From: JANQKX01 sp039028695
Lineage (GTDB): Bacteria > Pseudomonadota > Alphaproteobacteria > Kiloniellales > Kiloniellaceae
Assembly: GCA_039028695.1 (NCBI GenBank)
Contig: JBCCHN010000004.1
Coordinates: 1-64,000, forward strand
Length of the DNA stretch: 64,000 bases
Direction of reading: 5' to 3'
Translations under genes and position numbers: made by a program
Shown here: in pieces, positions 17,301 to 27,600 of the stretch
Layout of the letters: every line of letters begins with the position of its first letter
Numbering within the stretch: position 1 is the first letter of the stretch
Notes under the pieces: generated by a model
Told to the model about the DNA's origin: nothing
The model's input: only the letters and a program-made list of their open reading frames with translations
Database searches by the model: none

Positions 17301-19292
17301 TTAAACGTCGATGTCTTCGACGAAGCGCGCATTTTCCTGCAGAAAGGCGAAACGCTTTTCCGGTTTTTTGCCCATGAGGCGGTCGACCGTATCCGAGGCG
17401 CGGCGACTTTCCGCCTGTGGGTCCGGGTCCTCCAGATCTGCCAGGCTGACCCGCAAGAGGGTGCGTTTGGCCGGATCCATGGTGGTGGCCTTTAATTGGG
17501 CGGGCGGCATTTCGCCCAGGCCCTTAAAGCGGCTAACCTCAATCTTGCCACGACCTTTGAAATGGGAGACGAGGAGTTCTTCGCGATGGACATCGTCGCG
17601 GGCATAGACCGAATCGCCGCCTTGCGTCAGGCGGTAAAGCGGTGGCTGTGCCAGGAAGAGGCGGCCGGCTTCGATGAGGCCTACCATCTCCCGATAAAAG
17701 AAGGTGATCAGAAGTGAGGCGATATGGGCCCCGTCAACGTCTGCGTCGGTCATGATTATGACCCGTTCGTAGCGAAGTTTATCCGCATCGAAGTTGCCGC
17801 GGGTGCCACAGCCCAACGCCAGGGTGATATCCGAAATCTCCTGATTGGCGCGCATTTTTTCCGTGGTCGCGCTGGCAACGTTTAGAATTTTACCCCTTAG
17901 GGGCAGGATCGCTTGCGTATTACGATTACGGGCCTGTTTCGCCGAACCGCCGGCCGAATCACCCTCCACCAGAAAAATCTCCGTGTCCGAGGAGCGATTA
18001 TGAGAGCAGTCCGCCAGCTTGCCGGGTAAGCGCAGTTTTCGGGTGGCGGACTTGCGGCTTTGCTCTTTTTCCTGACGGCGGCGAAGACGGTCTTCGGCCC
18101 TTTCGATGACCCGTTCCAAAAGCAGGCGTGCCCGTTCCGGATGGCCGGACAGCCAGTGATCGAAGTGGTCCTTGATCGAGGCTTCGACCAAGCGCGTGGC
18201 GGCGGCGGTGGCCAATTTTTCCTTGGTCTGACCCTGGAATTGAGGGTCCTTAATGAAGAGGGATAGGAGGGCACAAGCCCCACCTATCAAATCATCGGCA
18301 GTGACTTGAGCGGCCTTTTTATTGCCAACGAGTTCTCCGTAGCTTTTCAGACTGCGCAGCAGGCCCGAGCGCAGGCCCTGGTCATGGCTGCCCCCCTCGG
18401 GCGTCGGCACTGTGTTACAGTAAGACGACAAAAAGCCTTGCTCGTCGCTGGGCCAAGAAATCGCCCATTCAACCCGACCCTGCTCGTCTGGAAACTTTGC
18501 CTCGCCGGCAAAGGGATCGGGGGTCAAGGTCTTTCGGTCTTCCAGATGGGAGGCTAAGAAGTCCCGCAATCCGTTGGGGAAGTGTAGGGTCTGGCTGGCG
18601 GGGGTGGCGTCGCCCTTAGGGATGAGGTTAGCGTCACAAGTCCAGCGGATTTCCACGCCCCGGTAAAGGTAAGCCTTGGACCGGGCCATGCGGTATAACC
18701 TGGCCGGGCGAAAGGCGGCGGCGTCACCGAAAATCTCCGGATCGGGGTGGAATTGGATGCAAGTGCCGCGCCGATTCTGCACCGAACCTTTGTTCTTTAG
18801 CTTGGTCTGTGGCTTCCCGCAGGCATAGCGCTGCTGAAACAGCGTGCGATCCCGTGCCACCTCGACTGTCAAACTATCGGCTAGGGCATTCACCACGGAC
18901 AACCCGACACCGTGTAGGCCACCCGAGGTGGCGTAGGCCTTTTGCGAGAACTTGGCGCCTGAGTGCAGGGTCGTCATAATGACTTCCAGGGCCGACTTCG
19001 GCTTAAATTTGGGATGGGGGTCGGTCGGAATACCCCGCCCGTTGTCCCGCACCGTGATCCAGTTATCGGCCCCAAGGTTGAGTTCGATTCGACTTGCATG
19101 GCCGGCCACCGCCTCGTCCATGGCGTTATCTAGAACTTCGGCCACCAGGTGATGCATGGCCCGTTCGTCGTTGCCACCGATATACATGCCTGGTCGGCGC
19201 CGCACCGGCTCAAGCCCTTCCAGTACTTCAATGTCCTTGGCGGAGTATCCGGAACTGGAACTATCGGGCATGTTTTGGAAAAGATCGGCCAT
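17301..19292 (-). CDS. parE: DNA topoisomerase IV subunit B
   Basis: ParE is the ATPase subunit of topoisomerase IV, which unlinks daughter chromosomes. The 663 residues contain the GHKL ATP site (GLEPVRRRPGMYIGG, then VLDNAMDEAVAG and VRDNGRGIPTD), and the TOPRIM parts LVEGDSAGGSAKQARNR and MTDADVDGAHIASLLI. The sequence LPLRGKILNVASA is ParE-like rather than GyrB-like. The open frame runs up to 19499, but ATG 19292 (MADLFQNMPDSS) has AGAGG upstream and gives a normal length. Confidence 0.93.
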   Translation of the reverse strand: MADLFQNMPDSSSSGYSAKDIEVLEGLEPVRRRPGMYIGGNDERAMHHLVAEVLDNAMDEAVAGHASRIELNLGADNWITVRDNGRGIPTDPHPKFKPKSALEVIMTTLHSGAKFSQKAYATSGGLHGVGLSVVNALADSLTVEVARDRTLFQQRYACGKPQTKLKNKGSVQNRRGTCIQFHPDPEIFGDAAAFRPARLYRMARSKAYLYRGVEIRWTCDANLIPKGDATPASQTLHFPNGLRDFLASHLEDRKTLTPDPFAGEAKFPDEQGRVEWAISWPSDEQGFLSSYCNTVPTPEGGSHDQGLRSGLLRSLKSYGELVGNKKAAQVTADDLIGGACALLSLFIKDPQFQGQTKEKLATAAATRLVEASIKDHFDHWLSGHPERARLLLERVIERAEDRLRRRQEKEQSRKSATRKLRLPGKLADCSHNRSSDTEIFLVEGDSAGGSAKQARNRNTQAILPLRGKILNVASATTEKMRANQEISDITLALGCGTRGNFDADKLRYERVIIMTDADVDGAHIASLLITFFYREMVGLIEAGRLFLAQPPLYRLTQGGDSVYARDDVHREELLVSHFKGRGKIEVSRFKGLGEMPPAQLKATTMDPAKRTLLRVSLADLEDPDPQAESRRASDTVDRLMGKKPEKRFAFLQENARFVEDIDV

Positions 19293-19392
19293 GTGCGTTA
19301 TTGCCTCTGGAAAGCGAGGTGAATTTTTGGATAAAATACCACGATGCTGTGGGCACTGACGAGTGTGACCACGATATCTAGCGGGAGATTCA

Positions 19393-19815
19393 ATGAAGAG
19401 CAAGACCGAGAATGCCACTGAAAGGGCCGACGTCCCCGCCGTCGAAGGTCCGCGTGGCGAACTCTGCACCCGGACACTGGCTATGCCGGGTTTTGCCAAT
19501 CCCAGCGGTGATATTTTCGGCGGCTGGGTTCTTTCTCAGATGGACATTGCCGGGGGGATTGCTGCCGGGCAGCTGGCCCAGGGGCGTGTGGTGACCGTCG
19601 CGGTGGACGCCATGACCTTTGTCTTGCCCGTTCATGTGGGGGACGTCTTATGCGTCTATAGCGAAATGGTGAAGACCGGTAGATCGTCCATGACCATTCA
19701 TTTGGAGGCATGGGCTCAACGGGATCGAATTGGCAGGGAAGAATTGGTGACGCAAGGCACCTTTACATTTGTTGCCGTTGATGAGGACGGGCGGCCGCAA
19801 GCGCTTCCCAAATAG
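19393..19815 (+). CDS. Acyl-CoA thioesterase, YciA-like hotdog protein
   Basis: The 140-residue hotdog-fold enzyme hydrolyses acyl-CoA to free acid and CoA. It has the family motif PSGDIFGGWVLSQMD with the catalytic D40, followed by VDAMTFVLPVHVGDVL. A GGGAG ribosome site precedes ATG 19393. It diverges from parE across 100 nt. The chain-length preference is unknown. Confidence 0.9.
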   Translation: MKSKTENATERADVPAVEGPRGELCTRTLAMPGFANPSGDIFGGWVLSQMDIAGGIAAGQLAQGRVVTVAVDAMTFVLPVHVGDVLCVYSEMVKTGRSSMTIHLEAWAQRDRIGREELVTQGTFTFVAVDEDGRPQALPK

Positions 19816-19861
19816 GTTGAAAAGAAAACAAACCGCTTTCAGGTAAGGATCGGAGGAAAAA

Positions 19862-20287
19862 ATGGTCAAGGGGACAAGTTTGCAGAGGATTTTGCTGCAG
19901 GGGCTTTTAAAGGGAGTCGGATTTCGTGGGATCGTGATCGCTGTTGCGGTGGTCTTGTTTGGGCCCGTGGCAGGAGTCGCCGGAGACGTAGAGGTGGTCG
20001 ATGCGCAAGCGAGCCAGGCGAGCGATGGGACCTGGACCTTTCGGGTGACCTTGGCCCATGCCGATACGGGTTGGGAGCACTACGCGGATGCTTGGGAAAT
20101 TTTGAGCCCGGATGGCAAGGTTTTGGGCACTAGGGTGCTTTTGCATCCCCACGAAAACGAGCAGCCCTTTACCCGCTCACTGGGCGGGGTGGTCATTCCC
20201 GAAGACATAACAGAGGTTATTGTTCGCGGCCATGATTCGGTTCACGGACACGGCGAATCCCGTCTGACCGTTGAACTGGATCGTTAA
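19862..20287 (+). CDS. Secreted protein of unknown function
   Basis: This 141-residue product has an N-terminal signal segment (hydrophobic about 24-40, IVIAVAVVLFGPVAGVAG) and a mature domain of about 100 residues. The domain looks like a small beta-sandwich: VEVVDAQASQASDGTWTFRV, HADTGWEHYADAWEI, VLLHPHENEQPFTRS and a His-rich VRGHDSVHGHGES. The histidine cluster could bind a metal, which is a guess. GGATCGGAGG lies before ATG 19862. I have seen similar domains only as uncharacterised alphaproteobacterial proteins. It follows the thioesterase by 46 nt. Confidence 0.72.
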   Translation: MVKGTSLQRILLQGLLKGVGFRGIVIAVAVVLFGPVAGVAGDVEVVDAQASQASDGTWTFRVTLAHADTGWEHYADAWEILSPDGKVLGTRVLLHPHENEQPFTRSLGGVVIPEDITEVIVRGHDSVHGHGESRLTVELDR

Positions 20288-20317
20288 GGTTACCGGCGTC
20301 AGGTTTTATAGCTCGTT

Positions 20318-21964
20318 CTATAATGTGGCGCTTTGGGTCTTTGTGTCGTGATTAAGAATGCGGTCGTTGTCGCTGTAATCAATCGGACAATCAATTAGGT
20401 GCACGCCCGACGCTGACAAGCAGAAGTCCAACCGCTCTGCCAGGTGGTCCGCGCTCTCGATGCGGTGTCCGTTGGCGCCATAGCTCTCGGCATACTTGAC
20501 AAAATCCGGATTGCCGTAGGTCAGGCCCCAATCCTCGAATCCCATATTGGCTTGCTTCCATCGGATCATGCCATAGGAGCTGTCGTTTAGGATTAGGACA
20601 ACCAACTGCATTCCCAAGCGCACCGCGGTTTCCAGCTCTTGGCTGTTCATCATGAAACCGCCATCGCCGCAGATGGCCATAATTTTTTTATTAGGCATAA
20701 CAAGCCGCGCCGCCATGGCCGAGGGCAGGCCAGCGCCCATGGTGGCCAGCGCGTTATCCAGTAAAACAGTGTTGGACATGTGGGCTGGATAGTTGCGGGC
20801 GAACCAAATCTTATAGACGCCGTTGTCCAGCACGATGATGCCATCCGAGGGCATGGCGGCGCGCACCTGGGCCACCAGGTGTTGGGGATAGATGGGAAAG
20901 CGCTTATCGTCCGCCCCCTCGGCTAAATGCTGCCGGCCTGCCGCTTGGACGGCCATGATGCGCTCGAAATTCCACGTGGGCTGTACCAGAATATCCTGCT
21001 TGATCTGCCAAATGGCATTGGCCACATCCCCGATGACTTCAATTTGTGGAAAATAAACCGGGTCGACTTCGGCGGACCGGAAATTGACATGAATGACCTC
21101 GGCCCCGCCCGGCCGCATAAAAAAGGGCGGCTTTTCGATCACGTCGTGACCCACGTTTATGATCACGTCGGCGGCCTCTATGGCCCGATGGACAAAGTCA
21201 CCGGATGACAGTGCCGCGTTTCCTAAAAAGCGAGGATGGCGCTCGTCCACCACACCCTTGCCCAGTTGGGTCGTGGCAAAGGGCATGCCGGTTTTTTCAA
21301 TGAATTGGTTGAGCATGCGGCTGGTGGTCTTGCGATTGGCGCCGGCACCGATAATCAGAACCGGGCTGGTGGCTCGCTCCAGACGTTGTACAGCCGCCCT
21401 GATCGATTTTTCTTCGGGTACCGGGCGACGGTGAAGGCTCGGGGCAACAGGCGCACTGTCTGTGCCTTCCGCAGCAATATCTTCGGGCAGCTCAAGATGA
21501 ACGGCGCCGGGCTTTTCCTCCTCGGCCAGGCGAAAGGCTTCGCGTACCCGCGAGGGAATGTTATCCGCCGAAGCCAGTTGATGGGCGAACTTGGTCATGG
21601 GGCCCATGGCCTCCACGATGTTGACGATCTGAAAGCGCCCCTGTTTTGAGGATTTGATGGGCTTCTGGCCGGTAATCATCATCATGGGCATGCCGCCGAG
21701 CTGGGCATAGGCTGCCGAAGTTGCGAAGTTCGTGGCACCCGGGCCAAGCGTAGAAAGACAGACCCCGGCCTTGCCGGTTAAGCGGCCATAGGTCGCGGCC
21801 ATAAAGCCGGCGGCTTGTTCGTGGCGGGTTAGGATGAGCTTGATCTTTCCAGACTGACGAAGGCTTTCCAGGAAATCCAGGTTCTCCTCGCCCGGTACGC
21901 CGAATATGTATTCGACGCCCTCGTTTTCCAGACAGGAGATAAAAAGATCGGATGCCTTGGTCAT
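20318..21964 (-). CDS. Acetolactate synthase-type ThDP enzyme (large subunit)
   Basis: A ThDP-dependent enzyme of 548 residues, most like acetolactate synthase large subunits that condense two pyruvates. The ThDP glutamate is E49 (LTRHEQAAGFMA), and the cofactor motif GDGG starts at 433 and runs to LND with N460. The N-terminus ASDLFISCLENEGVEYIFG fits the family. No regulatory small subunit is adjacent, so it may be a catabolic AlsS-like enzyme or a related decarboxylase. It ends 30 nt from the convergent secreted-protein gene and is separate from glnA by 148 nt containing the glnA terminator. Confidence 0.82.
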   Translation of the reverse strand: MTKASDLFISCLENEGVEYIFGVPGEENLDFLESLRQSGKIKLILTRHEQAAGFMAATYGRLTGKAGVCLSTLGPGATNFATSAAYAQLGGMPMMMITGQKPIKSSKQGRFQIVNIVEAMGPMTKFAHQLASADNIPSRVREAFRLAEEEKPGAVHLELPEDIAAEGTDSAPVAPSLHRRPVPEEKSIRAAVQRLERATSPVLIIGAGANRKTTSRMLNQFIEKTGMPFATTQLGKGVVDERHPRFLGNAALSSGDFVHRAIEAADVIINVGHDVIEKPPFFMRPGGAEVIHVNFRSAEVDPVYFPQIEVIGDVANAIWQIKQDILVQPTWNFERIMAVQAAGRQHLAEGADDKRFPIYPQHLVAQVRAAMPSDGIIVLDNGVYKIWFARNYPAHMSNTVLLDNALATMGAGLPSAMAARLVMPNKKIMAICGDGGFMMNSQELETAVRLGMQLVVLILNDSSYGMIRWKQANMGFEDWGLTYGNPDFVKYAESYGANGHRIESADHLAERLDFCLSASGVHLIDCPIDYSDNDRILNHDTKTQSATL

Positions 21965-22062
21965 GCTGCGCCTCGTTCTGCTTAACCGGTGAACGTTCCC
22001 TAGAACCTTGCCCTAGATAAGCGCAAAAAACATCTGAGGCCATAGGCTCCGGATGTCGGGCA

Positions 22063-22096
22063 TAAAAAAAGGGGCGCCGAAAGCGGGCGCCCCTTT
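22063..22096 (-). terminator. Rho-independent terminator of glnA
   Basis: On the minus strand, AAAGGGGCGCC and GGCGCCCCTTT form an 11-bp stem around a 7-nt loop, followed directly by a run of Ts. It lies 17 nt behind the glnA stop and closes the glnBA operon. Confidence 0.92.
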
Positions 22097-22112
22097 GCTA
22101 GGAAGATAAGAG

Positions 22113-23522
22113 TTAGACCGAATAATAAAGCTGGAATTCAACGGGGTGAGGGGCATGTTCGAAGGCATAGACCTCTTCCCACTTGAGCTCCAAATAACCG
22201 TCAATCTGTTCCTGTGTGAAGACGCCGCCGGCGAGCAGGAATTCCTGATCGCGCTGCAGAGCCTCAAGAGATTCCCGCAGGGATCCGCAAACCGTTGGAA
22301 TGCCTTCCAACTCTTGGGGCGGCAGATCGTAGAGGTTTTTGTCCATAGCATCGCCGGGATGTAGGCGGTTCTTGATGCCGTCCAGGCCAGCCATCAGCAT
22401 GGCAGCGAAAGCCAGGTATGGATTGCAGGAGGGATCGGGGAAACGCACCTCGACCCGCTTGGCCTTGGGGCTATCCCCATAAGGAATCCGACAGGAGGCC
22501 GAGCGATTGCGCGCCGAATAGGCCAAGAGCACCGGCGCTTCAAAGCCGGGGATCAGGCGCTTGTAGCTGTTGGTGCTGGGATTGGTGAAAGCATTGATGG
22601 CCCGAGCGTGCTTGATGATGCCGCCGATGTAATAGAGGCAGGTCTCGGACAGGCCCGCATAGCCCTCGCCCGCAAAGAGGGGCTGCTCGTTTTTCCAGAT
22701 GGACTGGTGAGTGTGCATGCCCGATCCGTTGTCGCCGGCCATGGGCTTGGGCATGAAAGTGGCCGTCTTGCCATAGCTGTGTGCCACGTTGTGAACCACG
22801 TACTTATAGACCTGCAGGAGGTCCGCAGCCTTGGTCAGCTTTTCGAACTTGACGCCGATCTCGTGCTGGGAGGGGGCCACTTCGTGATGGTGCTTCTCAA
22901 CGGTCAAGCCCATTTCGCTCATGGTAGTGACCATCTCGGCCCGGATGTCGGTACCTGCATCGACGGGGGGGACGGGGAAGTAGCCGCCCTTGACCGCCGG
23001 GCGGTGACCCAGGTTGCCGTGCTCAAAAGCCGTGTTGGTGTTGTAGGGGCCTTCCTCCGAATCCAGGCGGTAGGAGGTGTCGTGGGGTTCGTTACTGAAG
23101 CGCACGTCATCGAACACGAAGAACTCGGCTTCAGGTCCACAAAAGACCGTATCGCCGATGCCCGAGGACTGAAGGTAGGCCTCGGCCCGCACGGCCGTGG
23201 AGCGGGGGTCCCGGTCGTAGAGCTGGCCGGTGGAGGGCTCAACGATGTTGCAAAACAGGATGAGCTGGGGCTGGGCGGTGAAAGGATCCATCACTGCTGT
23301 GGAGAGGTCGGGCTGCAGGATCATGTCAGACTCGTTGATTGCCTTCCAGCCGGCGATTGAGGAGCCGTCGAAAAGAATACCGTCGGTCAACTCGTCCTCA
23401 CCCACCGCGTCGGCAAACATGGCCAGGTGCTGCCATTTTCCGCGCGGGTCAGTGAACCGATAGTCCACATACTTAACGTTGTTCTCTTTGATCATCTCAA
23501 GAATGGTATTGGGATCTGACAT
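22113..23522 (-). CDS. glnA: Glutamine synthetase type I
   Basis: GlnA makes glutamine from glutamate, ammonia and ATP. The 469 residues match the type I-beta dodecameric family: start IKENNVKYVDYRFTDPRGK, latch block FDGSSIAGWKAINESDM, ATP region NGSGMHTHQS and the adenylylation-site segment NLYDLPPQE, so activity is likely controlled by GlnE. It lies 64 nt after glnB on the same strand, with AAGGA upstream. The pair is the usual alphaproteobacterial glnBA operon. Confidence 0.97.
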   Translation of the reverse strand: MSDPNTILEMIKENNVKYVDYRFTDPRGKWQHLAMFADAVGEDELTDGILFDGSSIAGWKAINESDMILQPDLSTAVMDPFTAQPQLILFCNIVEPSTGQLYDRDPRSTAVRAEAYLQSSGIGDTVFCGPEAEFFVFDDVRFSNEPHDTSYRLDSEEGPYNTNTAFEHGNLGHRPAVKGGYFPVPPVDAGTDIRAEMVTTMSEMGLTVEKHHHEVAPSQHEIGVKFEKLTKAADLLQVYKYVVHNVAHSYGKTATFMPKPMAGDNGSGMHTHQSIWKNEQPLFAGEGYAGLSETCLYYIGGIIKHARAINAFTNPSTNSYKRLIPGFEAPVLLAYSARNRSASCRIPYGDSPKAKRVEVRFPDPSCNPYLAFAAMLMAGLDGIKNRLHPGDAMDKNLYDLPPQELEGIPTVCGSLRESLEALQRDQEFLLAGGVFTQEQIDGYLELKWEEVYAFEHAPHPVEFQLYYSV

Positions 23523-23586
23523 CTTTCCGGTCCTTGCTAAATGCCTATGAGTTAAGTGCGTTGTTGGGTGTTTGTGTTGGTATTAT

Positions 23587-23925
23587 TTAGACTGCGTCGG
23601 GGCCGCGTTCGCCGGTGCGGATGCGGATGGCTTCGTCGATGGTGCTGACAAAAATTTTGCCGTCGCCGATGCGCCCGGTTTGAGCTGCTTGTTGGATGGC
23701 CTCAATGGCCCGTTCAACAAGGGTCTCTTCGAGGACCACCTCGATTTTGACCTTGGGCAGGAAGTCAACGACGTATTCGGCGCCCCGGTAGAGTTCCGTG
23801 TGACCCTTTTGACGACCAAATCCCTTGGCCTCGATCACCGTGATGCCCTTAATTCCAATATCGTGGAGGGCTTCTTTAACCTCGTCCAACTTAAAGGGCT
23901 TGATGATGGCTTCGATCTTTTTCAT
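23587..23925 (-). CDS. glnB: Nitrogen regulatory protein PII
   Basis: GlnB is the trimeric PII signal protein that reports glutamine, 2-oxoglutarate and ATP/ADP levels to the adenylyltransferase, NtrB and other partners. The 112-residue protein starts MKKIEAIIKPFKLDEV; its T-loop has the uridylylation tyrosine Y51 in YRGAEYVVDF, and GRIGDGKIFV is the nucleotide-binding B-loop. The frame is open further upstream, but ATG 23925 with GAAGG gives the exact family length. A sigma-54-type promoter lies about 130 nt upstream. Confidence 0.97.
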   Translation of the reverse strand: MKKIEAIIKPFKLDEVKEALHDIGIKGITVIEAKGFGRQKGHTELYRGAEYVVDFLPKVKIEVVLEETLVERAIEAIQQAAQTGRIGDGKIFVSTIDEAIRIRTGERGPDAV

Positions 23926-24428
23926 GGCGATGCCTTCGTTTTCCAAAAAATTCCATTTCAGCCGAAATTCTTCCCGGGGGATTTCCCTCGGGCACATTTC
24001 AACAAAAACGACCGCGCTGACCGGATGTCGGCGAGGCTGATTTAATCTTACTTTTGCATGTGCCGTGCCAACTTTGCGGAGATGGGCGTTTTTCTTGTTT
24101 TTCGGCGGATCTTGGCGCAGGGAAAAACTTAGGGAGTCCGAATGGCCTACCGGCAATGCCTAAAATTTGTGCAGCTTGCCCAATGCTTGTGCTCTCCAAA
24201 AAATGACGCGCGCTGGCGTGAGCATTGGTGATGAACCGCAAGCCATAAACCGCAATATGTCCATGGCGGAATGCGGGTTAGAACCGTAACCCGAACAAAT
24301 ATCCGAGTCCTCATCGCGATGCTTGACGCCCTGGCGGCGGCGCGTATAAACACGGGGCATCGGGTGAGGGGCTCAAAACGGACCGCTACCTAAACCCCGA
24401 TATGCCGCGGTCTTTCCCGCGTGGCGAT
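23926..24428. other. 503-nt non-coding stretch between glnB and tRNA-His
   Basis: I see no convincing gene here; open frames are short and lack ribosome sites. It holds the sigma-54 promoter at 24055-24071 and a perfect 7-bp hairpin (CGGGTTA, loop of 6, TAACCCG) at 24274-24293 without a T-run, which could be an operator or part of a leader. Confidence 0.5.
24055..24071 (-). promoter_or_regulatory. Sigma-54 (RpoN) type promoter of glnBA
   Basis: The minus strand reads TTGGCACGGCACATGCA. The -24 element (TTGGCACG) is perfect and the GG to GC spacing of 10 bases is exact; the -12 element is ATGC instead of TTGC. Transcription would start near 24043, about 118 nt before glnB. This matches the known nitrogen control of glnB in related bacteria. 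I could not find a clear pair of NtrC sites. Confidence 0.75.
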
Positions 24429-24506
24429 GGTGGCTGTAGCTCAGTTGGTTAGAGCATCGGTTTGTGGTACCGAGGGTCGGGGGTTCAAGTCCCCTCAGCC
24501 ACCCCA
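24429..24506 (+). tRNA. tRNA-His (anticodon GTG)
   Basis: A full cloverleaf can be drawn: acceptor GTGGCTG with CAGCCAC, D arm GCTC-GAGC, anticodon stem TCGGT-ACCGA with loop TTGTGGT, and T arm GGGGG-CCCCT with TTCAAGT. The extra G at 24429 faces the discriminator C at 24503, the hallmark of tRNA-His. CCA is encoded at 24504-24506. Confidence 0.97.
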
Positions 24507-24627
24507 ATACCTTCTTGATTGTGCACAAGATATGATCGTGTTGGCATAAAACCATGTTGGCTGCGAGGATGTTTTCTGCTGTCCCACGGGGCAGGAGTAA
24601 AACGCATCTGCCGAGGAGTTGGCCCCT

Positions 24628-27600
24628 GTGAGCCTCTTTGACACGCCACCGCCGGATCTTACCCAAGACCAACTCGCCACCATTTTGCGTGAAACCTACG
24701 GACTGGACGGAAAGATCCAGAGCTTGGTCAGCGAACGGGACCAAAACGCAAGCATTACCTTGCCGAGCGGCGAACGCTTTGTTCTGAAAATTGCCAACGC
24801 AGCGGAAGACCCGCAACAGCTTGATTATCAGAACAAAGCTCTAAGACATATTGCCGAACGGGATCCGGGATTGGGTGTGCCGCGGGTAGTGGCATCCCAA
24901 TCGGGGGCCGACTTAGCCAAGACATCGATCAAGGGGCAAGTTTTTCAGGTGCGCCTTCTCAGTTTCTTGGAGGGTAGGCTGGTATCAGACCGTGCCCCAA
25001 GCCTCGACCTCTTGAGCGACTTGGGCCGGTTTTTAGGGCGTTTGGATCTCGCCTTGCGGGATTTCATGCATCCTGCCGCGTTGCGTCCGGACTTTTTGTG
25101 GAACCTGGATCAGGCCGGCCATTGCCGTAAGAAAATTTCGGAGGTGACGGAAGGAGAGGCCAGATCGCTCGTCGAAGCGGTATTCGAGCGGCATGAAACG
25201 GTGGTGCGGCCCCGGCTTAACGGGCTGCGGCACGGCGTCATCCATCAAGACGGCAATGACAATAACCTGCTGGTCCATGACCGGGACACCGACCGGATCG
25301 CCGGCATCATCGATTTCGGCGATATGGTGTGGGGCTGCCAGATCAACGAGTTGGCGGTGTCCATGGCCTACATGCTGATGCAGGCCGCGGACCCTGTTGC
25401 GGCAGCCAGATCCATGGTCGAGGGCTATAACCAAGTCTTGCCCCTCGAGCCCGAGGAAGTGCGGGTTGTGATGGATCTGGTTGCCCTGCGCCTGGCCGCC
25501 TCGGTGGTCGTCTCTTCCTGGCGCGGTAAAAATCATCCGGACAATGACTACCTGATGGTGAGTCAAGCGCCGGCCTTGGAACTGCTTCGCACCTTCAGCC
25601 GCTTAAACGGGGAGGAGGTGCATTTGGTACTACGAGCTGCTTGCGGCTGGGAGCCCGTAGCTCAGGCCCCGATCATTGAAGGCTGGTTAACGGCCAATCG
25701 GGCCCAGTTCAAATCGATCCTTCCGGGTGATCTGCGCCGGGCGAAACAGGTCTATCTTCCCATGACGGAGAAGGCGCCGGGTGTGGAACATGCGGCAAAC
25801 CCAGAAGCCTATGGGGCTTTCCTCGACCGATTCCTAAAAGAAGCCGATGCGGATATTGCCCTTGGAGGCTATCTCGAAGATCGCGTTGTTTATCGCGGAG
25901 AGCAATTTAAACCAATCCGGGGAGCGGAATATCGAACGATCCACCTGGGCATAGACCTTTTTGGACCGGCCGGAACCAAGGTTCGGACACCCCTAGACGG
26001 CGTGGTGGCTAGCGCAACCGTCAATGGGGAGCCTTACGATTACGGCGGCACCCTTATTTTGCAACATCAGGCGGGGCCGGAGGGTCCAATATTTTGGACC
26101 CTCTATGGTCATTTGAGCCATGCCAGCGCTCAAAGATGGAAAGCAGGCCAGACTGTCGCCGCCGGTGCGACCATTGCTGAATTTGGCAGCCCGGAGGAGA
26201 ACGGCGGCTGGGCACCCCATGTGCATTTTCAAGTGATGTCGGACTTGCTGGGGGATCACTCCGGCAATTTTCCCGGCGTGGCGGCCAAGAGCCGCCTGGA
26301 CGTGTGGCGCCGGGTATGCCTGGATCCCAACCTGATTTTAGGCCTGGCGCCGGAGAGTCTGGCACCCAGTGGCGTGGAACCAGAACATCTTAAGGAGCAG
26401 CGTCTGGCTCATCTCGGACCCTCACTTTCCTTGAGCTATCGAGATCCTTTGACAATCGTGCGCGGAGAGGGGTGCTGGCTCCTGGACCAACACGGGCGGG
26501 CCTATTTGGACTGCGTGAACAACATCTGCCATGTGGGCCATTCCCATCCAAGGGTGGTGGCTGCCTTGGCGGATCAAGCTGGTCGCCTGAACACCAATAC
26601 CCGCTATCTACATCCGGAAATTTCCCGCTACGCCCAGCGCATCGCGGCGACCATGCCCGGCGACTTGAAGGTGTGCTTTTTCGTTTGCAGCGGCAGCGAG
26701 GCGAATGAGTTGGCGCTGCGTTTGGCCCGCACCTACACGGGACGCCGTGGTGTCGTCGTTCTGGATCATGCCTATCACGGCAACACCTCGAACCTGGTCG
26801 ACATCAGCCCTTATAAATGCGAAGGACCCGGTGGCGCGGGATTGCCGGGTTGGGTCGCCAAGGCGCCCTTTCCCGACCCCTATCGGGGCGCCCATCGGGG
26901 TATGACCGAGGAAACGGGGTCGGCTTATGCCCAAGGCGTTGCCAGTGCCGTTACTGGGCTCAATGAGAGGGAATGGCCGCCCGCGTTTTTCATCGCAGAA
27001 TCCATCGCCGGTGTCGGCGGCCAGGTGGTTCTGCCCCCTGGATTTCTGCGGGAAGCCTATGCGCATGTGCGGGCGGCGGGGGGACTTTGCATCGCGGATG
27101 AGGTGCAGGTGGGTTTCGGGCGGGTCGGAAGCCATATGTGGGCCTTTGAGACCCAAGGCGTGGTGCCCGATATCGTCAGCCTCGGTAAGCCCATGGGCAA
27201 TGGTCACCCTCTGGCCTGTGTCGTCACGACACCTGACATTGCGGCGGCCTTTCACAATGGCATGGAATATTTCAACTCTTTCGGCGGCAATCCCGTATCT
27301 TGCGCGGTGGGGAATGCTGTCTTAGACATCATAGAAGAAGAGGGGTTGCGCCAAAACGCCGAGCAGACCGGGCGGTATTTGAGGGATAGGCTGCTGAGTC
27401 TGGCGGAGCGGTATGAGGTCATTGGTGACGTGCGGGGTCTGGGGCTCTTTGTTGGTCTTGAGCTGGTATTGAACCGGCAAACTCAAGAGCCGGCGACCGC
27501 CATGGCGGGAGATCTGGTCAACGCTGCCAGAGAGGTGGGGGTCTTATTGTCCACCGACGGCCCCCATAATAATGTGCTAAAAATGAAGCCGCCGATCTGC

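Noticed and set aside
17301..19292. gyrB instead of parE
   Set aside because: The protein is only 663 residues and has ParE-type motifs (GSAKQARNR, ILNVASA).
26608..27255. 215-codon minus-strand open frame inside the three-domain fusion
   Set aside because: Antisense to intact aminotransferase motifs, with no ribosome site or domain features.
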